Assembly: GCA_019694805.1 (NCBI GenBank)
Contig: JAIBBG010000004.1
Span: 81,803 to 145,802 of the forward strand
DNA from: Flavobacteriales bacterium
GTDB taxonomy: Bacteria > Bacteroidota > Bacteroidia > Flavobacteriales_D > Sanyastnellaceae
Length of the DNA stretch: 64,000 nt
Reading direction: 5' to 3'
Shown: positions 15,099 through 24,385 of the stretch, one piece after another
Layout: every line of letters starts with the position of its first letter
Numbering within the stretch: position 1 is the first letter of the stretch
The notes under the pieces: model-generated
Seen by the model: the letters and a program-made list of their open reading frames with translations, nothing else
Databases searched by the model: none
Told to the model about the DNA's origin: nothing
Position numbers and translations under genes: made by a program

Positions 15099-16157
15099 TT
15101 ATGAAAATTGAATAAAATTCCACTTCATCACCTCGTCTTCCGTGATGTTTTTCGCCGCCTTCTTGCCCAGAACTTGATGGATATCACGAGGTGAAATACC
15201 GCTGGCTGGGCGTTTCCAAGTGAGATCAGACATCTCGATGACTTTTCCTTCAGGGATGTTTTTTGCAGCAACCAGACTTCTTCTTGCATTCGCGCGTGCG
15301 GGGGCTTCGCTTTCAAGAGCTTTCATTTCAAATGTCCCCAGCAATCCGAAAGTCCTATCCATGCGCTCTCTGAAGTGTTTCAAGTCATGCATATCCATGG
15401 CGTGGTAATGGTCATTTCCAGGCAATGTTTTATCGTGTGTGAAGTGTTTCTCCAAGACCACTGCGCCCAAAAGAGTAGCCACTTCCAATGTATGCATATC
15501 CTTAGGCAAGGTGTGATCACTGTATCCTGGAACAGCATCAGGAAAAAGGCGAATCATGTCTTTGATCATGCCAAGATTTGCATTCTCATCCATTGTAGGA
15601 TAATTCAAAACGCAATGCATCAGACAAAGTTGATTGCCGTGTTTTTCAATCGTTTCTACCGCTTGCATGACTTCCCACTTATAAGCCGCGCCCGTAGAAA
15701 GAATAATTGGTTTCCCGAAAGAGCATTGGTATTCAATGAAGGGCAAGTTGGTAATATCACTGCTGCTTATTTTGAATACCGGCATCAGGTCATTGAGAAA
15801 TGTCGCACTTTCAACATCGAAAGGAGTGCTCATGAATTCTATCCCTGCTTTTTCGCAATACCTCGCCAACTCCTCATACTCCTTTTTCCAGAATTTGTCG
15901 TATTTCTTGAAAAGCTCAAATTGAGATCGGGTAGGCTCTTTGGTTATATCCCAGTAATAGGGTGAATCCTTACTTGCAATGGTTTCTGCTTTGTAAGTTT
16001 GAAATTTGATGGCATCCGCGCCGCCTTTTGCAGCTTCATCGATAAGTCTTTTGGCAAGATCCATCGATCCTTCGTGATTCACTCCGGCCTCAGCAATAAC
16101 ATAAGGTTTACTGAGCACACGTGGGTTGTATTGATTCAGGAAATCTGTCAGTTTCAT
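15099..16157 (-). CDS. neuB: NeuB-family sialic/nonulosonic acid synthase
   Basis: 352-residue NeuB/SpsE-type enzyme: condenses phosphoenolpyruvate with an N-acetyl-hexosamine to give a nonulosonic acid such as sialic, legionaminic or pseudaminic acid. The barrel starts with KPYVIAEAGVNHEGSMDLAK, contains AIKFQTYKAET, the STPFDVES strand, ILSTGAAYKWEV, the CVLNYPTMDENANL loop, GYSDHT, and VVLEKHFTHDKTLPGNDH; the antifreeze-like SAF domain ends the protein (ARRSLVAAKNIPEGKVIE). No neuA, neuC, pse or leg gene is in the window, so which sugar is made is undetermined. It sits between an LRR protein gene and pepP. Confidence 0.92.
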   Translation of the reverse strand: MKLTDFLNQYNPRVLSKPYVIAEAGVNHEGSMDLAKRLIDEAAKGGADAIKFQTYKAETIASKDSPYYWDITKEPTRSQFELFKKYDKFWKKEYEELARYCEKAGIEFMSTPFDVESATFLNDLMPVFKISSSDITNLPFIEYQCSFGKPIILSTGAAYKWEVMQAVETIEKHGNQLCLMHCVLNYPTMDENANLGMIKDMIRLFPDAVPGYSDHTLPKDMHTLEVATLLGAVVLEKHFTHDKTLPGNDHYHAMDMHDLKHFRERMDRTFGLLGTFEMKALESEAPARANARRSLVAAKNIPEGKVIEMSDLTWKRPASGISPRDIHQVLGKKAAKNITEDEVMKWNFIQFS

Positions 16158-16210
16158 GCGGGCTAAGCTAATATGGAAATCCAGTTAGACGTCGTGAAAA
16201 TTCACAACGA

Positions 16211-16825
16211 TCAGTCATCGCCATCCTGACAGCTGCATGGTGGTGACATGATAATTTTCGCGTCCGGAATTGAATTGCGCAATCTTTCTTGAGTATCTCT
16301 GCTAATTTGGTTGTGCAGTAGATCAAGTACTTGTAGACTTTTCATATCAGATAATGCCTCCGGATAATAAGAGATAGGATTGTCCCACAAAGCCAGAATT
16401 TCCAGTGCTGACAAGCTATCCATATCGTCCGGTAAGGATTCAATGATGTTATCTGCCAAATCCAATTTTTTGAGATGCTGCAATTTAGTGAGGGCTTTCG
16501 GAAATTTTTCGATTTCATTGTGTTGAACCTCCAGCCGTTGCAATAGCGTGAGTGCTGATATTTCCTCAGAAATGGATGAGAGTTTATTCTTATTTAAAAT
16601 CAATTCCTGAAGGTTCTTCAATTTCCATACTTCATCAGGAATATCTGTTAGCTTTTGTTTGCTCAGATCCAAGCGATACACTTGATCGGGCTGAACCATG
16701 GCAGCTTGAATACTTTTGAAAACCGGCATTGAATCTAATTCCTGTGGGCTGAGCAATTGTGCCGAAGAGGTGAAGCCCAAAAAGATCAGGTTCAAAGCGA
16801 CGAGTATTTTTAAGATTCCATTCAA
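16211..16825 (-). CDS. Secreted leucine-rich-repeat protein
   Basis: 204 residues. A signal peptide (ILVALNLIFLGFTSSAQ) precedes about five 23-residue leucine-rich repeats, for example LQELILNKNKLSSISEEIS, LQRLEVQHNEIEKFPKALT, LKKLDLADNIIESLPDDMD, LEILALWDNPISYYPEALS and LQVLDLLHNQISRDT. This is the bacterial short LRR type often used for protein binding. The end, PPCSCQDGDD, is unusual, with two Cys in C-S-C. No T9SS tail is seen, so it is probably periplasmic. Its ATG overlaps the ribF stop by four bases, so it is co-translated with ribF. Confidence 0.8.
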   Translation of the reverse strand: MNGILKILVALNLIFLGFTSSAQLLSPQELDSMPVFKSIQAAMVQPDQVYRLDLSKQKLTDIPDEVWKLKNLQELILNKNKLSSISEEISALTLLQRLEVQHNEIEKFPKALTKLQHLKKLDLADNIIESLPDDMDSLSALEILALWDNPISYYPEALSDMKSLQVLDLLHNQISRDTQERLRNSIPDAKIIMSPPCSCQDGDD

Positions 16826-17748
16826 AACAGTGCTTTTGCTTTTTCTACATCGAGTCCGATGTTTTGGATCAGTTCATCAATCGAGCCAAATTTCTTTTCT
16901 TCCCGAATAAAATCGATGAATGTAATGCGGATGTTTTCACCATAGATATCCTCATTGAAATCCAGCATGTAAACTTCGACAGAACGGATATTTTCCGAAT
17001 TGATTGTTGGTCTTACACCAATGCTAACGACGCCATTGTACTTTTTGCCCTTCACCAAGGTTTCCACAGCATAGATTCCGTTACCAGGCACCAGTTTATA
17101 GGGATAGTTTACCTCCACATTGGCCGTTGGATAACCGAAAGTTCTTCCAATGCCATCACCGCGGATGATCTTTCCCTGCAAAGCGTATCGATAGCCCAGA
17201 TATTCGTTTGCTTCCTTCACCCTACCATGCTCCAACGCTTGACGGATTTTGGTTGAGCTCACATTGTTACTATCGATTGTTTTAGCGGGAATTTCTTCCA
17301 CATTGAATCCAAAGGTATCAGCGAGTTCGAGCATGGTGTCATGATCACCTTCCCTATTCCTACCGAATCGGTGATCGTAACCCACAGCAACCGTATGTAC
17401 GTGTAAACCGGCCACCAATAAATCACGGACATATTCGAATGGGCTCAATCTTGAGAATTCGGCAGAGAATGGATAAATCACCAAATGATTGACACCTGCT
17501 GATTCGAGTTTTTCTGCTTTTTCTTCGGGTGCATGAAGCAGCTTGATCTGATGGTCGTCTGGATGCAGGACCATTCTTGGGTGAGGGTAAAATGTGAGCA
17601 GCACTGTTTCCCCATCAATTTGCCTGGCAATCTCACTGATCCGTTCAATGATGGAAAGATGTCCCAAATGCACACCATCAAAGGTGCCGATGGTGACAAC
17701 CGGATTATTGATGTTTCTGACTGATTCGAAGCTTGTATGAATTTTCAC
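16822..17748 (-). CDS. ribF: Bifunctional riboflavin kinase / FAD synthetase
   Basis: 308-residue RibF, which converts riboflavin to FMN and then FAD. The N-terminal nucleotidyltransferase domain shows GTFDGVHLGHLSII with the HxGH motif, the YDHRFGRNREGD segment and the SSTKIRQAL block; the C-terminal kinase domain shows GRTFGYPTANV and NGIYAV. All catalytic blocks appear intact. It is the first gene of a four-gene minus-strand run, with an exact -7 box just upstream at 17766-17773. Confidence 0.96.
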   Translation of the reverse strand: MKIHTSFESVRNINNPVVTIGTFDGVHLGHLSIIERISEIARQIDGETVLLTFYPHPRMVLHPDDHQIKLLHAPEEKAEKLESAGVNHLVIYPFSAEFSRLSPFEYVRDLLVAGLHVHTVAVGYDHRFGRNREGDHDTMLELADTFGFNVEEIPAKTIDSNNVSSTKIRQALEHGRVKEANEYLGYRYALQGKIIRGDGIGRTFGYPTANVEVNYPYKLVPGNGIYAVETLVKGKKYNGVVSIGVRPTINSENIRSVEVYMLDFNEDIYGENIRITFIDFIREEKKFGSIDELIQNIGLDVEKAKALF

Positions 17749-17765
17749 ATCCTGAGATTACCTCG

Positions 17766-17773
17766 CAAAAATA
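17766..17773 (-). promoter_or_regulatory. -7 promoter box for the ribF operon
   Basis: TATTTTTG on the minus strand, an exact TAnnTTTG match, 17 bases before the ribF ATG at 17748. Confidence 0.4.
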
Positions 17774-17810
17774 CATGCATCCCATCCGGAGTCATTGTAC
17801 GCTTTAGGAC

Positions 17811-17840
17811 ATAAAAAAAGGGGTCATGATGACCCCTTTT
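17811..17840 (-). terminator. Intrinsic terminator of the 669-aa T9SS protein gene
   Basis: GGGGTCA/TGACCCC stem (17820-17826 with 17830-17836), extended by four A-T pairs, with a 3-base loop; on the minus strand it is followed by a run of seven T. It lies 21 bases beyond the stop codon of the gene ending at 17862. Confidence 0.9.
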
Positions 17841-17861
17841 CAAATCTATTTCGTCCAAGAA

Positions 17862-19871
17862 TTATTTGGTAACCTGCAATTGAGCTGGCACCAAGTGTTC
17901 ACCGTCGATAACGAGGCGTACCACATATTGACCCACTGGATAGTTGGATACATCCAGCAAGTAATTGTTGGCACCGCTGAATTGGCCGATGTTTTTCCAA
18001 TCAACCAATTTACCTGTAAGGTCGCGCACTTCATATGCGATGTAGTGTGAACCTTGAAGGTCGAAGTTCAGACTGGCCATATCACGAGCCGGATTAGGAT
18101 TAACTGTGAATTTATTCAGTCCGTTGTTATTGATTTCTTCAACACCAACACGCTCTGAAAGTACGAGTCTTACACCTGGGGTGTAGTCACAAACTGAAGT
18201 TAGACCGAAAAACCAGATGAAATCGCCATCCACTGTTTCAGCCCAAACACCTGTAGAGAAGTCTTCATCGAATTCACGATTGGCTTTGATAGAAAGACGT
18301 TCAGTGGTTTCTGCAGTAGTTTGAATACCCACGAAATAACGGCTTCCACCTTCAAGTGTTGCGCCATCGTCAAAAGGCAGATAAATAGGATAGGTCTGAG
18401 AAGCAAAGTTTGGAGTCCATGATGGATCGATAGAGTATTCTGCACCGGCGATATAATTACCATCGGTGAGGTTATAATCGGTAGCTTGTTGAATGAGCAA
18501 AATTGTAATTGGGGTTCCTGTTGTGGCAGCGTTGCCGAATCTGATGGTTGCGCCATAAGCAGTAGAACCATCGTTGTATACTGTGAGGTAGTTACCATAA
18601 CCAGTTTCTGGGAATGGGTCAGCATTGGTGCCCGAACCAGACAGAGGTTCCATGGTAGTAGAAAGTGCCGTTGTTTCGTCATGTCCGAATTCATCTTCGG
18701 TGATATAGAACTTTCTCATGGCAGTGTTGTCGGCAGGAGTTTCCTCTTCTTCAAGAGTTCTTACCGTAGTTCTTGCGAAGTAAGTACCCGTTGCGGTTGG
18801 CTGCCATCCTGATGCGATATATACAGAATCGATCACATCGTTTGGAGTTGCCATGAGGCTATTTGGGAGCATTTCGACATCAAGAGAGTCGGCAGCCAAT
18901 ACGTTCATGGCTTCATCAAGAATTTCAACTTTGATATTGGCCTGATGCGCAGCAGTACCAGCATTGGTATAAATTGTACCTACAATCATACCATCGGCAT
19001 CTGCAGGAATAGCTTGTTCAAGTGGAATAGCGCGGAACTGAAAATCGTTCTGGAGGTCACCATTTGTACAAGCTAAAACGCGAATATCATTTACAGCAGG
19101 ATTGGTGAAAATGGTTACATCGTCCAAACCCCAATAGTAATGTGAGTGGTTGATGTTACCATCAGGCTGCCAGGCAAAACGGAATTGAACTGCACCTTGT
19201 CCGGCAGCAACAGCAGAAATATCAATGGTAGAAAGATATGGGTTATCTGAACCATCGTTGGCACCACCCAGAAAATCAGGAGCGACATCAAAGGCGAACC
19301 AGTTGAGTCCTGCATCGTTTGTCACTTCGAGGAACATGGGTTTAGCATCGAAACAGCAAAAGCGGAAATAGTGCTCAAAAGTGAGAATTGCACTTTCTGC
19401 CGAAGAGAAATCCATAACAGGAGAAGTGAGGTAACCTGAAACCGCTTCTGCAGGATTTGCTGTTGAAATTTCACCGCCTTGGTAAAGGTCACAGTCAAAA
19501 ATAATCCAACCGTTGGTTTTGGTTGTTGAGTTCAAAGCTGGGTCAGAACTGGAGTAAAATCCAGCAGGGCTATTGGCATCAGCAACCATCCAAATGGAGT
19601 TCCCACCAGAATCTTCTTTGGTCCAACCGCCGAAAGAGTTGTTTCCGTCGAAACCATTGGCAAAATCTTCAGAAAAGAGGATATCACGGTTTTGATTCAA
19701 CATCTGATCTCGATTGGCTTGGCCATTTTCGAGAGACAGTCGGATTTCCGCTTCTGTTTGTTGGCGTGGCGTGAGCTTTCTGTTCACTGCCTTACCAGCA
19801 TAGTGTTTGTTTTGGGCATTGGCAGCGAATGCAACAGCCAATACCGTCATCATGGTAAAAATTTTTTTCAT
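17862..19871 (-). CDS. T9SS type A sorting-domain secreted protein (669 aa)
   Basis: Cell-surface or secreted cargo of the type IX secretion system. It has a signal peptide (MKKIFTMMTVLAVAFAANAQ), an N-terminal region with a MAM/cleaved-adhesin-like beta-sandwich (VMDFSSAESAILTFEHYFRF to YYWGLDDVTIF, residues about 140-260), then further beta-sandwich repeats, and a C-terminal type A sorting domain (FTVNPNPARDMASLNF, VRDLTGKLVDWK, VSNYPVGQYVVRLVIDG, ending LQVTK). No catalytic motif is seen, so it may be adhesive or structural. It is preceded by TACTTTGG-type promoter sequence (19902-19909) and followed by a strong terminator. It resembles the next gene in organisation (a neighbour of the same length class) and lacks the 21-bp-spaced repeat found near the LytTR cluster. 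Confidence 0.85.
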   Translation of the reverse strand: MKKIFTMMTVLAVAFAANAQNKHYAGKAVNRKLTPRQQTEAEIRLSLENGQANRDQMLNQNRDILFSEDFANGFDGNNSFGGWTKEDSGGNSIWMVADANSPAGFYSSSDPALNSTTKTNGWIIFDCDLYQGGEISTANPAEAVSGYLTSPVMDFSSAESAILTFEHYFRFCCFDAKPMFLEVTNDAGLNWFAFDVAPDFLGGANDGSDNPYLSTIDISAVAAGQGAVQFRFAWQPDGNINHSHYYWGLDDVTIFTNPAVNDIRVLACTNGDLQNDFQFRAIPLEQAIPADADGMIVGTIYTNAGTAAHQANIKVEILDEAMNVLAADSLDVEMLPNSLMATPNDVIDSVYIASGWQPTATGTYFARTTVRTLEEEETPADNTAMRKFYITEDEFGHDETTALSTTMEPLSGSGTNADPFPETGYGNYLTVYNDGSTAYGATIRFGNAATTGTPITILLIQQATDYNLTDGNYIAGAEYSIDPSWTPNFASQTYPIYLPFDDGATLEGGSRYFVGIQTTAETTERLSIKANREFDEDFSTGVWAETVDGDFIWFFGLTSVCDYTPGVRLVLSERVGVEEINNNGLNKFTVNPNPARDMASLNFDLQGSHYIAYEVRDLTGKLVDWKNIGQFSGANNYLLDVSNYPVGQYVVRLVIDGEHLVPAQLQVTK

Positions 19872-19947
19872 TGTAGACCTTATAGATTGTATTCGAAGTG
19901 GCCAAAGTACAGTTAAACATCAAAATCACCTATCACGAATTCAATAA

Positions 19948-19980
19948 AAAAGGCCCCTTTAACAGGGGCCTTTTGTTTTT
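19948..19980 (-). terminator. Intrinsic terminator between two T9SS cargo genes
   Basis: AGGCCCCT/AGGGGCCT stem (19951-19958 with 19964-19971), extended by A-T pairs, loop of five bases, with T-rich runs on both sides. On the minus strand it terminates the gene whose stop is at 19999. Confidence 0.9.
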
Positions 19981-19998
19981 TTAGGAAATCGGGGAAGA

Positions 19999-21909
19999 TT
20001 ATTCCACGATCATCTTACGAGTGATATTGGTAGAACCAGCGTTGATGGTGTAAGAATAAACACCTGGAGCATAGTTCGATACATTCAATTGGTAGTTGTG
20101 TTTACCAATTGACTTGTTACCAAGTTGAACTTCTTCTACGAGGTGACCAGCGATATCGCGAACGCTAAGAACCACTTTAGAAGAGCCATTCAGGGTGTAG
20201 TTGATAGTAGTTACATCATTAGCTGGGTTTGGCATGTTCTGATCGAGTGAAGCATTGCCTTTCACTTCTTCTTTCACACCAACTGTGCAGCCTTCGTCAC
20301 ACTGACCCATCAAACGGATCATTGGAACGCCTGAAGTAGCGCCATATGCATTCGCTGTATACAACCAAGATGTTACCCAAACGTTGCTACCAGATACAGG
20401 AACACGAACAGTGCCACTACCGCTGATTACAACGAGATAAACACCACCACCAGTGAGAGTAACTGGCTCAGCGAATGGAAGACAAGTAAAGTCATTATCA
20501 TTAACGCCATTGAGGTGTTCTTCATAAACAGTTACTTCATCAGTTTCTGAACCTTGAACGAATTCAAAGATTGGATCGCCGTTAGCGTCAAATCCGCCGA
20601 ACTCGAGGATGAAACCAGTGATAGTACCGCCAACGTCAGAACCAGCACCGATTGCAAAACGAATAGCACTGAAAGTTTCGTCTTGGTAGATATCGAATAA
20701 GTTACCGCCGTATTCACCGCTTTCGAGGAGCATGAATGCCTGAGCGCCATCAAGGTCACGAGCATAAGTACAGTCCGTGATTTCAAAGCTTGCAGAAGCA
20801 GCATTGTCAGTTACATCAGTTTCAGTTGAGTTGCTGGTTGTAGAAGCCATAATGGTATACTGACCGATAGCATCTGGGATGTAGTCAGAAACAACAGAAA
20901 TGGTGTCTTTTGTAAGACTCACCAGAGGATCTGGAGAAAGAGTGCTCCAAGTACCTACTGAAGTAGCACCTTGCATAACTTCGATTTCAACGTTTACCTC
21001 ATTGAGGTCGTAGAAACCAGTGTTGCTCACAACAGCTGTAGCATGCACTGGGCTAGACTGAGTCAATGGAATTTTGGTGTAGTCCCAGAAACCGAGACCG
21101 AATGTATCCTGGTTCCAATCACCGAATACCACTTTATCCAAAGTGAGGCTATATTCTTCAAGGTCACCAACCACTACGTTGTCAACCGCAAAACCAGAAG
21201 CCCAAGAATCGCCATCAGACCAGTTGAAACGGATACGAACATCAGCGAAAGAAGCATAGTCGAACATGGTCAAAACGATGGTTTGCCAGTTGCCTTCCTC
21301 GATAGGGAGAACACCTGTATCTTCACCAGGGTAGTTGATTTGAGTCCAAGATCCGCCGCCGTCAACTGAAATAGTAACAGAAGCATCACCAGCACCGAAA
21401 TTACCATCATGATAGATATCGAATGTAACAGCTGGGTAGAGTGCAGCGCTGAAATCCATTGGAGGAGTTTCAACATAAACTGCAGTCATCACGCAATCGC
21501 AAGGAGCACCGTCGTCGTTAGCACCAGCGAACTGGTTACCAGAGCCAACTTCAGTAACAGGCCAGTAACCACCAGAATTGGCAGTTGCGCTGTTGTGAAC
21601 CATGAAAGCTGGTCCGTTAAAGTCATCAGAAGTGTCATCGGTAGTACCGTTTGTTTTGAGGACATCCGGAGTAGACCATCCTGCAGGCAGAGAGCCAGGT
21701 AGAGTACCAGAAACAGACTGGAAATCCTCTTCAAGGATAATGTCACGCATGCCAACACCGCCAGAGGCAGCATCAACACGAGCAGCAGTCATAGGAGAAA
21801 TGTTCTCTCTTGTCAGTTGGTGCTTCCCCTGATATCCATTAACAGATACCTGAGCGAGAAGACCCGTACCAACACACAACGAAAATGCAAGCAAGTAGAT
21901 TTTTTTCAT
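19999..21909 (-). CDS. T9SS type A sorting-domain secreted protein (636 aa)
   Basis: Second large T9SS cargo protein, oriented the same way as its 669-aa neighbour. It has a signal peptide (MKKIYLLAFSLCVGTGLLAQ), an adhesin/MAM-like beta-sandwich (ETPPMDFSAALYPAVTFDIY to ASGFAVDNVVVGD, residues about 150-240), a CARDB-like domain (residues about 280-370), and a type A tail (QNMPNPANDVTTINYTL, VRDIAGHLVEEV, VSNYAPGVYSYTINAG, ending RKMIVE). Rich in Asp, Gly and Thr, as expected for a secreted protein. An exact TATATTTG -7 box lies upstream at 21950-21957 and a terminator follows. No enzymatic motif is seen. Confidence 0.85.
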   Translation of the reverse strand: MKKIYLLAFSLCVGTGLLAQVSVNGYQGKHQLTRENISPMTAARVDAASGGVGMRDIILEEDFQSVSGTLPGSLPAGWSTPDVLKTNGTTDDTSDDFNGPAFMVHNSATANSGGYWPVTEVGSGNQFAGANDDGAPCDCVMTAVYVETPPMDFSAALYPAVTFDIYHDGNFGAGDASVTISVDGGGSWTQINYPGEDTGVLPIEEGNWQTIVLTMFDYASFADVRIRFNWSDGDSWASGFAVDNVVVGDLEEYSLTLDKVVFGDWNQDTFGLGFWDYTKIPLTQSSPVHATAVVSNTGFYDLNEVNVEIEVMQGATSVGTWSTLSPDPLVSLTKDTISVVSDYIPDAIGQYTIMASTTSNSTETDVTDNAASASFEITDCTYARDLDGAQAFMLLESGEYGGNLFDIYQDETFSAIRFAIGAGSDVGGTITGFILEFGGFDANGDPIFEFVQGSETDEVTVYEEHLNGVNDNDFTCLPFAEPVTLTGGGVYLVVISGSGTVRVPVSGSNVWVTSWLYTANAYGATSGVPMIRLMGQCDEGCTVGVKEEVKGNASLDQNMPNPANDVTTINYTLNGSSKVVLSVRDIAGHLVEEVQLGNKSIGKHNYQLNVSNYAPGVYSYTINAGSTNITRKMIVE

Positions 21910-21949
21910 TTGATTGATGATATTAAAAAGGTCAACAAAAATTGAGGGC

Positions 21950-21957
21950 CAAATATA
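21950..21957 (-). promoter_or_regulatory. -7 promoter box for the 636-aa T9SS protein gene
   Basis: TATATTTG on the minus strand, an exact TAnnTTTG match, 40 bases before the ATG. Confidence 0.5.
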
Positions 21958-22064
21958 GAAATTCTTCCATTTAACCGTTATTCAACGGGGAGTATTCTTA
22001 CGCGGCCTAGATAGGTACATAAAACATACAGGTTTCCCTACTCACGGTAGTGTTTTTAACGATT

Positions 22065-22868
22065 TCAGGAAAATTCCTGTTTCTTCTCGACTCTTCCAGC
22101 AATCCAGATACTGAGCTCATAAAGCAGAAGAATAGGCATAGCTACCAAGAGCTGGCTTGTAACGTCTGGTGGGGTGAGCACAGCGGCAATGATCAGATTC
22201 ACCACGAAAGCATGTTTTCGGTATTTTTTGAGAAATGCTGAAGAAACAAGACCAATTTTAGCGAGAAAGTACATCAGAATGGGCAATTGGAAGAGAAGTC
22301 CGGTGCCGAAAACAAGGGAGGTTGTTAGCTTCAGGTAGGACAAAACCGTGGCGTTGTTTTCTACATCTGCGAATTGGTAGTTACCCAGAAACTGGATGCT
22401 CAAAGGAGCCAGCACGAAATATCCGAATGCCACACCAAAGAAGAAAAGTAAGGAGACAAAAAACACAATACCATTGACGGCTGAAACTTCCCTCTCTTTA
22501 AGTCCAGGTTTGATGAACCCCCATATCTGCCAGAAGATGAAAGGAAAAGCGATGATTAAACCTCCGACCAAACAAACAAGAATATCTGCGTTCATGTTAC
22601 CACTCATGGTGGTACTTTGAAGTGTGAAGTTCGGTGGAGATAAACACAATTGATCTTCTAAACCCAATTGGTGGGACCAGGCGCAAAACGCGCGGTAAGT
22701 GATAAAATCCGCTTTGCGCGGACCCATGATTACATCATTGATGACAAAATCATGAAAGAAAACGATCACAATGACACCAACAATAACAGCGAGTACAGCA
22801 CGCACCAATCTCCTGCGTAATTCCTCAAGGTGTTCGAGGAAAGACATATCCTTTTTTGCTTCTGCCAT
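22065..22868 (-). CDS. tatC: Twin-arginine translocase subunit TatC
   Basis: 267-residue integral membrane protein with six transmembrane helices, the receptor core of the Tat pathway that exports folded proteins with twin-arginine signals. It starts with the hallmark MSFLEHLEELRRRLVRA and has the conserved FIFWQIWGFIKPGLKERE segment after the third helix and the AAVLTPPDVTSQLLVAMP segment near the end. The first periplasmic loop is longer than in E. coli, as in other Bacteroidota. It lies seven bases downstream of kdsD on the same strand; the tatA gene is not here. Confidence 0.96.
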   Translation of the reverse strand: MAEAKKDMSFLEHLEELRRRLVRAVLAVIVGVIVIVFFHDFVINDVIMGPRKADFITYRAFCAWSHQLGLEDQLCLSPPNFTLQSTTMSGNMNADILVCLVGGLIIAFPFIFWQIWGFIKPGLKEREVSAVNGIVFFVSLLFFFGVAFGYFVLAPLSIQFLGNYQFADVENNATVLSYLKLTTSLVFGTGLLFQLPILMYFLAKIGLVSSAFLKKYRKHAFVVNLIIAAVLTPPDVTSQLLVAMPILLLYELSIWIAGRVEKKQEFS

Positions 22869-22875
22869 ATACTGC

Positions 22876-23844
22876 TTAGAATATTCCCTCCTTCAGGATA
22901 TCATGAAGATGAACAATGCCTTTGTATTTATTCGACTTCGTGACAATGAGTGACGTGATGTTGTTGCTTTCCATCATGTGGAAGGCTTCGACAGCAAGCT
23001 CTCCTCCGTCGATCACTTTGGGCTGCCTACTCATGATATCCTTGGCCTTCAATTTGGTAAAATCTGTTTTGCGCTGCAGCATTCTCCGCAAATCACCATC
23101 TGTGATCACACCAACAAGGTTCGATTTATCCATGACAGCAGTGGCTCCAAGTCTTTTCGAAGAAATTTCAAGAATCACTTCTTCGATAGATGCTGTCGCT
23201 TTTACTGCGGGAGCAGCGTTGTTGCCGAGAAGGTCGGAAACCTTCACATATAACTTTTTACCCAATGCACCACCAGGATGGTATTTCGCGAAATCTTTAG
23301 CAGAAAAGCCACGGCATTCCATGAGTGCAACCGCAAGAGCATCACCCATAGCCAATTGAAGCGTGGTGCTTGTTGTTGGAGCGAGATTATTTGGGCACGC
23401 CTCTTTTTCAACCGGAGTATGCAGAACAATATGGCTTTGTTTCGCAAGGAAAGAGTTTTCGTTGCTTACCATACCAATGAGTACGTTACCCATGCTCTTC
23501 AACAGAGGCACAAGCACTTTGATCTCAGGTGAATCGCCACTTTTCGAAATACAAATGACAATATCATCCTTCTGTACATTACCCAAATCGCCATGTATGG
23601 CATCTGCAGCGTGCATAAATACCGCGGGCTGACCCGTACTGATAAATGTTGCAACGAGCTTTTGCGCAATATTTCCACTTTTGCCAATACCGGTCAGGAT
23701 AAGTCTTCCTTTCGATTTCAGCAGGAGCTTGACGACATCTTCAAACTCACGCCCAATGATATCTGCAAGATGTTCAATAGCGTTAGATTCGAGCAAGAGT
23801 GTTTTTCTTGCTGAATCAAGTATTCCATTTTTTTTCGACGTCAT
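22876..23844 (-). CDS. kdsD: Arabinose-5-phosphate isomerase (KpsF/GutQ/KdsD)
   Basis: 322-residue isomerase interconverting ribulose-5-phosphate and arabinose-5-phosphate, the first step of Kdo synthesis for lipopolysaccharide. An N-terminal SIS domain (LILTGIGKSGNIAQKLVATF, HAADAIHGDLGN, ICISKSGDSPEIKVL, APTTSTTLQLAMGDALA) is followed by KYHPGGALGKKL and two C-terminal CBS domains (AVMDKSNLVGVITDGDLRRM and IVTKSNKYKGIVHLHDILKE). The frame extends upstream to 23892, but ATG 23844 (MTSKKNG) matches the family start. Forms a unit with tatC. Confidence 0.93.
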   Translation of the reverse strand: MTSKKNGILDSARKTLLLESNAIEHLADIIGREFEDVVKLLLKSKGRLILTGIGKSGNIAQKLVATFISTGQPAVFMHAADAIHGDLGNVQKDDIVICISKSGDSPEIKVLVPLLKSMGNVLIGMVSNENSFLAKQSHIVLHTPVEKEACPNNLAPTTSTTLQLAMGDALAVALMECRGFSAKDFAKYHPGGALGKKLYVKVSDLLGNNAAPAVKATASIEEVILEISSKRLGATAVMDKSNLVGVITDGDLRRMLQRKTDFTKLKAKDIMSRQPKVIDGGELAVEAFHMMESNNITSLIVTKSNKYKGIVHLHDILKEGIF

Positions 23845-24385
23845 TGCAGATAATTGAAGCCGCAAAGATGCATCCGGGCTGACAACTAACAAGTCTTTTT
23901 CAGCACCAAGGTGACATATTCAGAAATAGAAAATTCCATTTCGTTTAAATGAAAGAGATTTTCATAGTTGTCGCATACAAAAAAACAAACACATGAGGTG
24001 TAAATACATGCAAGACGAAGATAAAACACCATTCAAAGCACTAGGCATATTACGCTCAAACCCTTATCAAACGGGCAATACCGAGCAATCTCCTTTGTCA
24101 TATTGAAATTTGAAAAAAGATTTTCAGAAAGCAGGATGTGTTATTACATTCGCGTTCCCTTTTTTGAAGGAGCAATGGCTTCATCATGAAAATGGAAAGT
24201 AGTTTTACTTAAACGTTTTGGTATAAGGAAGAAATTTACCTACTTTAGAAACCACTTAGGAATACTGATGCTACCCTGTATCAGCGGCAAAGCGAAAGCC
24301 ACCGTGAAATGACCCGGAGAAGTCCGGTGAATAACTTCGGTTTCCTGTTGGTTGGTTTTTATGAACGTTACCAAATAGTATTCAA
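23845..24385. other. Intergenic region with no recognisable gene
   Basis: About 540 bases between the divergent kdsD and recQ genes. It is AT-rich and contains only short open frames with no recognisable protein. A GC-richer patch at about 24292-24350 can form small stems (for example CGGA/TCCG around 24324-24335) and could be part of a structured leader before recQ, but nothing matches a known RNA family by eye. Confidence 0.6.

Noticed and set aside
17451..17461. A fifth exact copy of CGAATTCTCAA on the minus strand
   Set aside because: It lies inside ribF, encoding Glu-Phe-Ser-Arg, and has no second half-site 21 bases to either side, so it is treated as a chance match.
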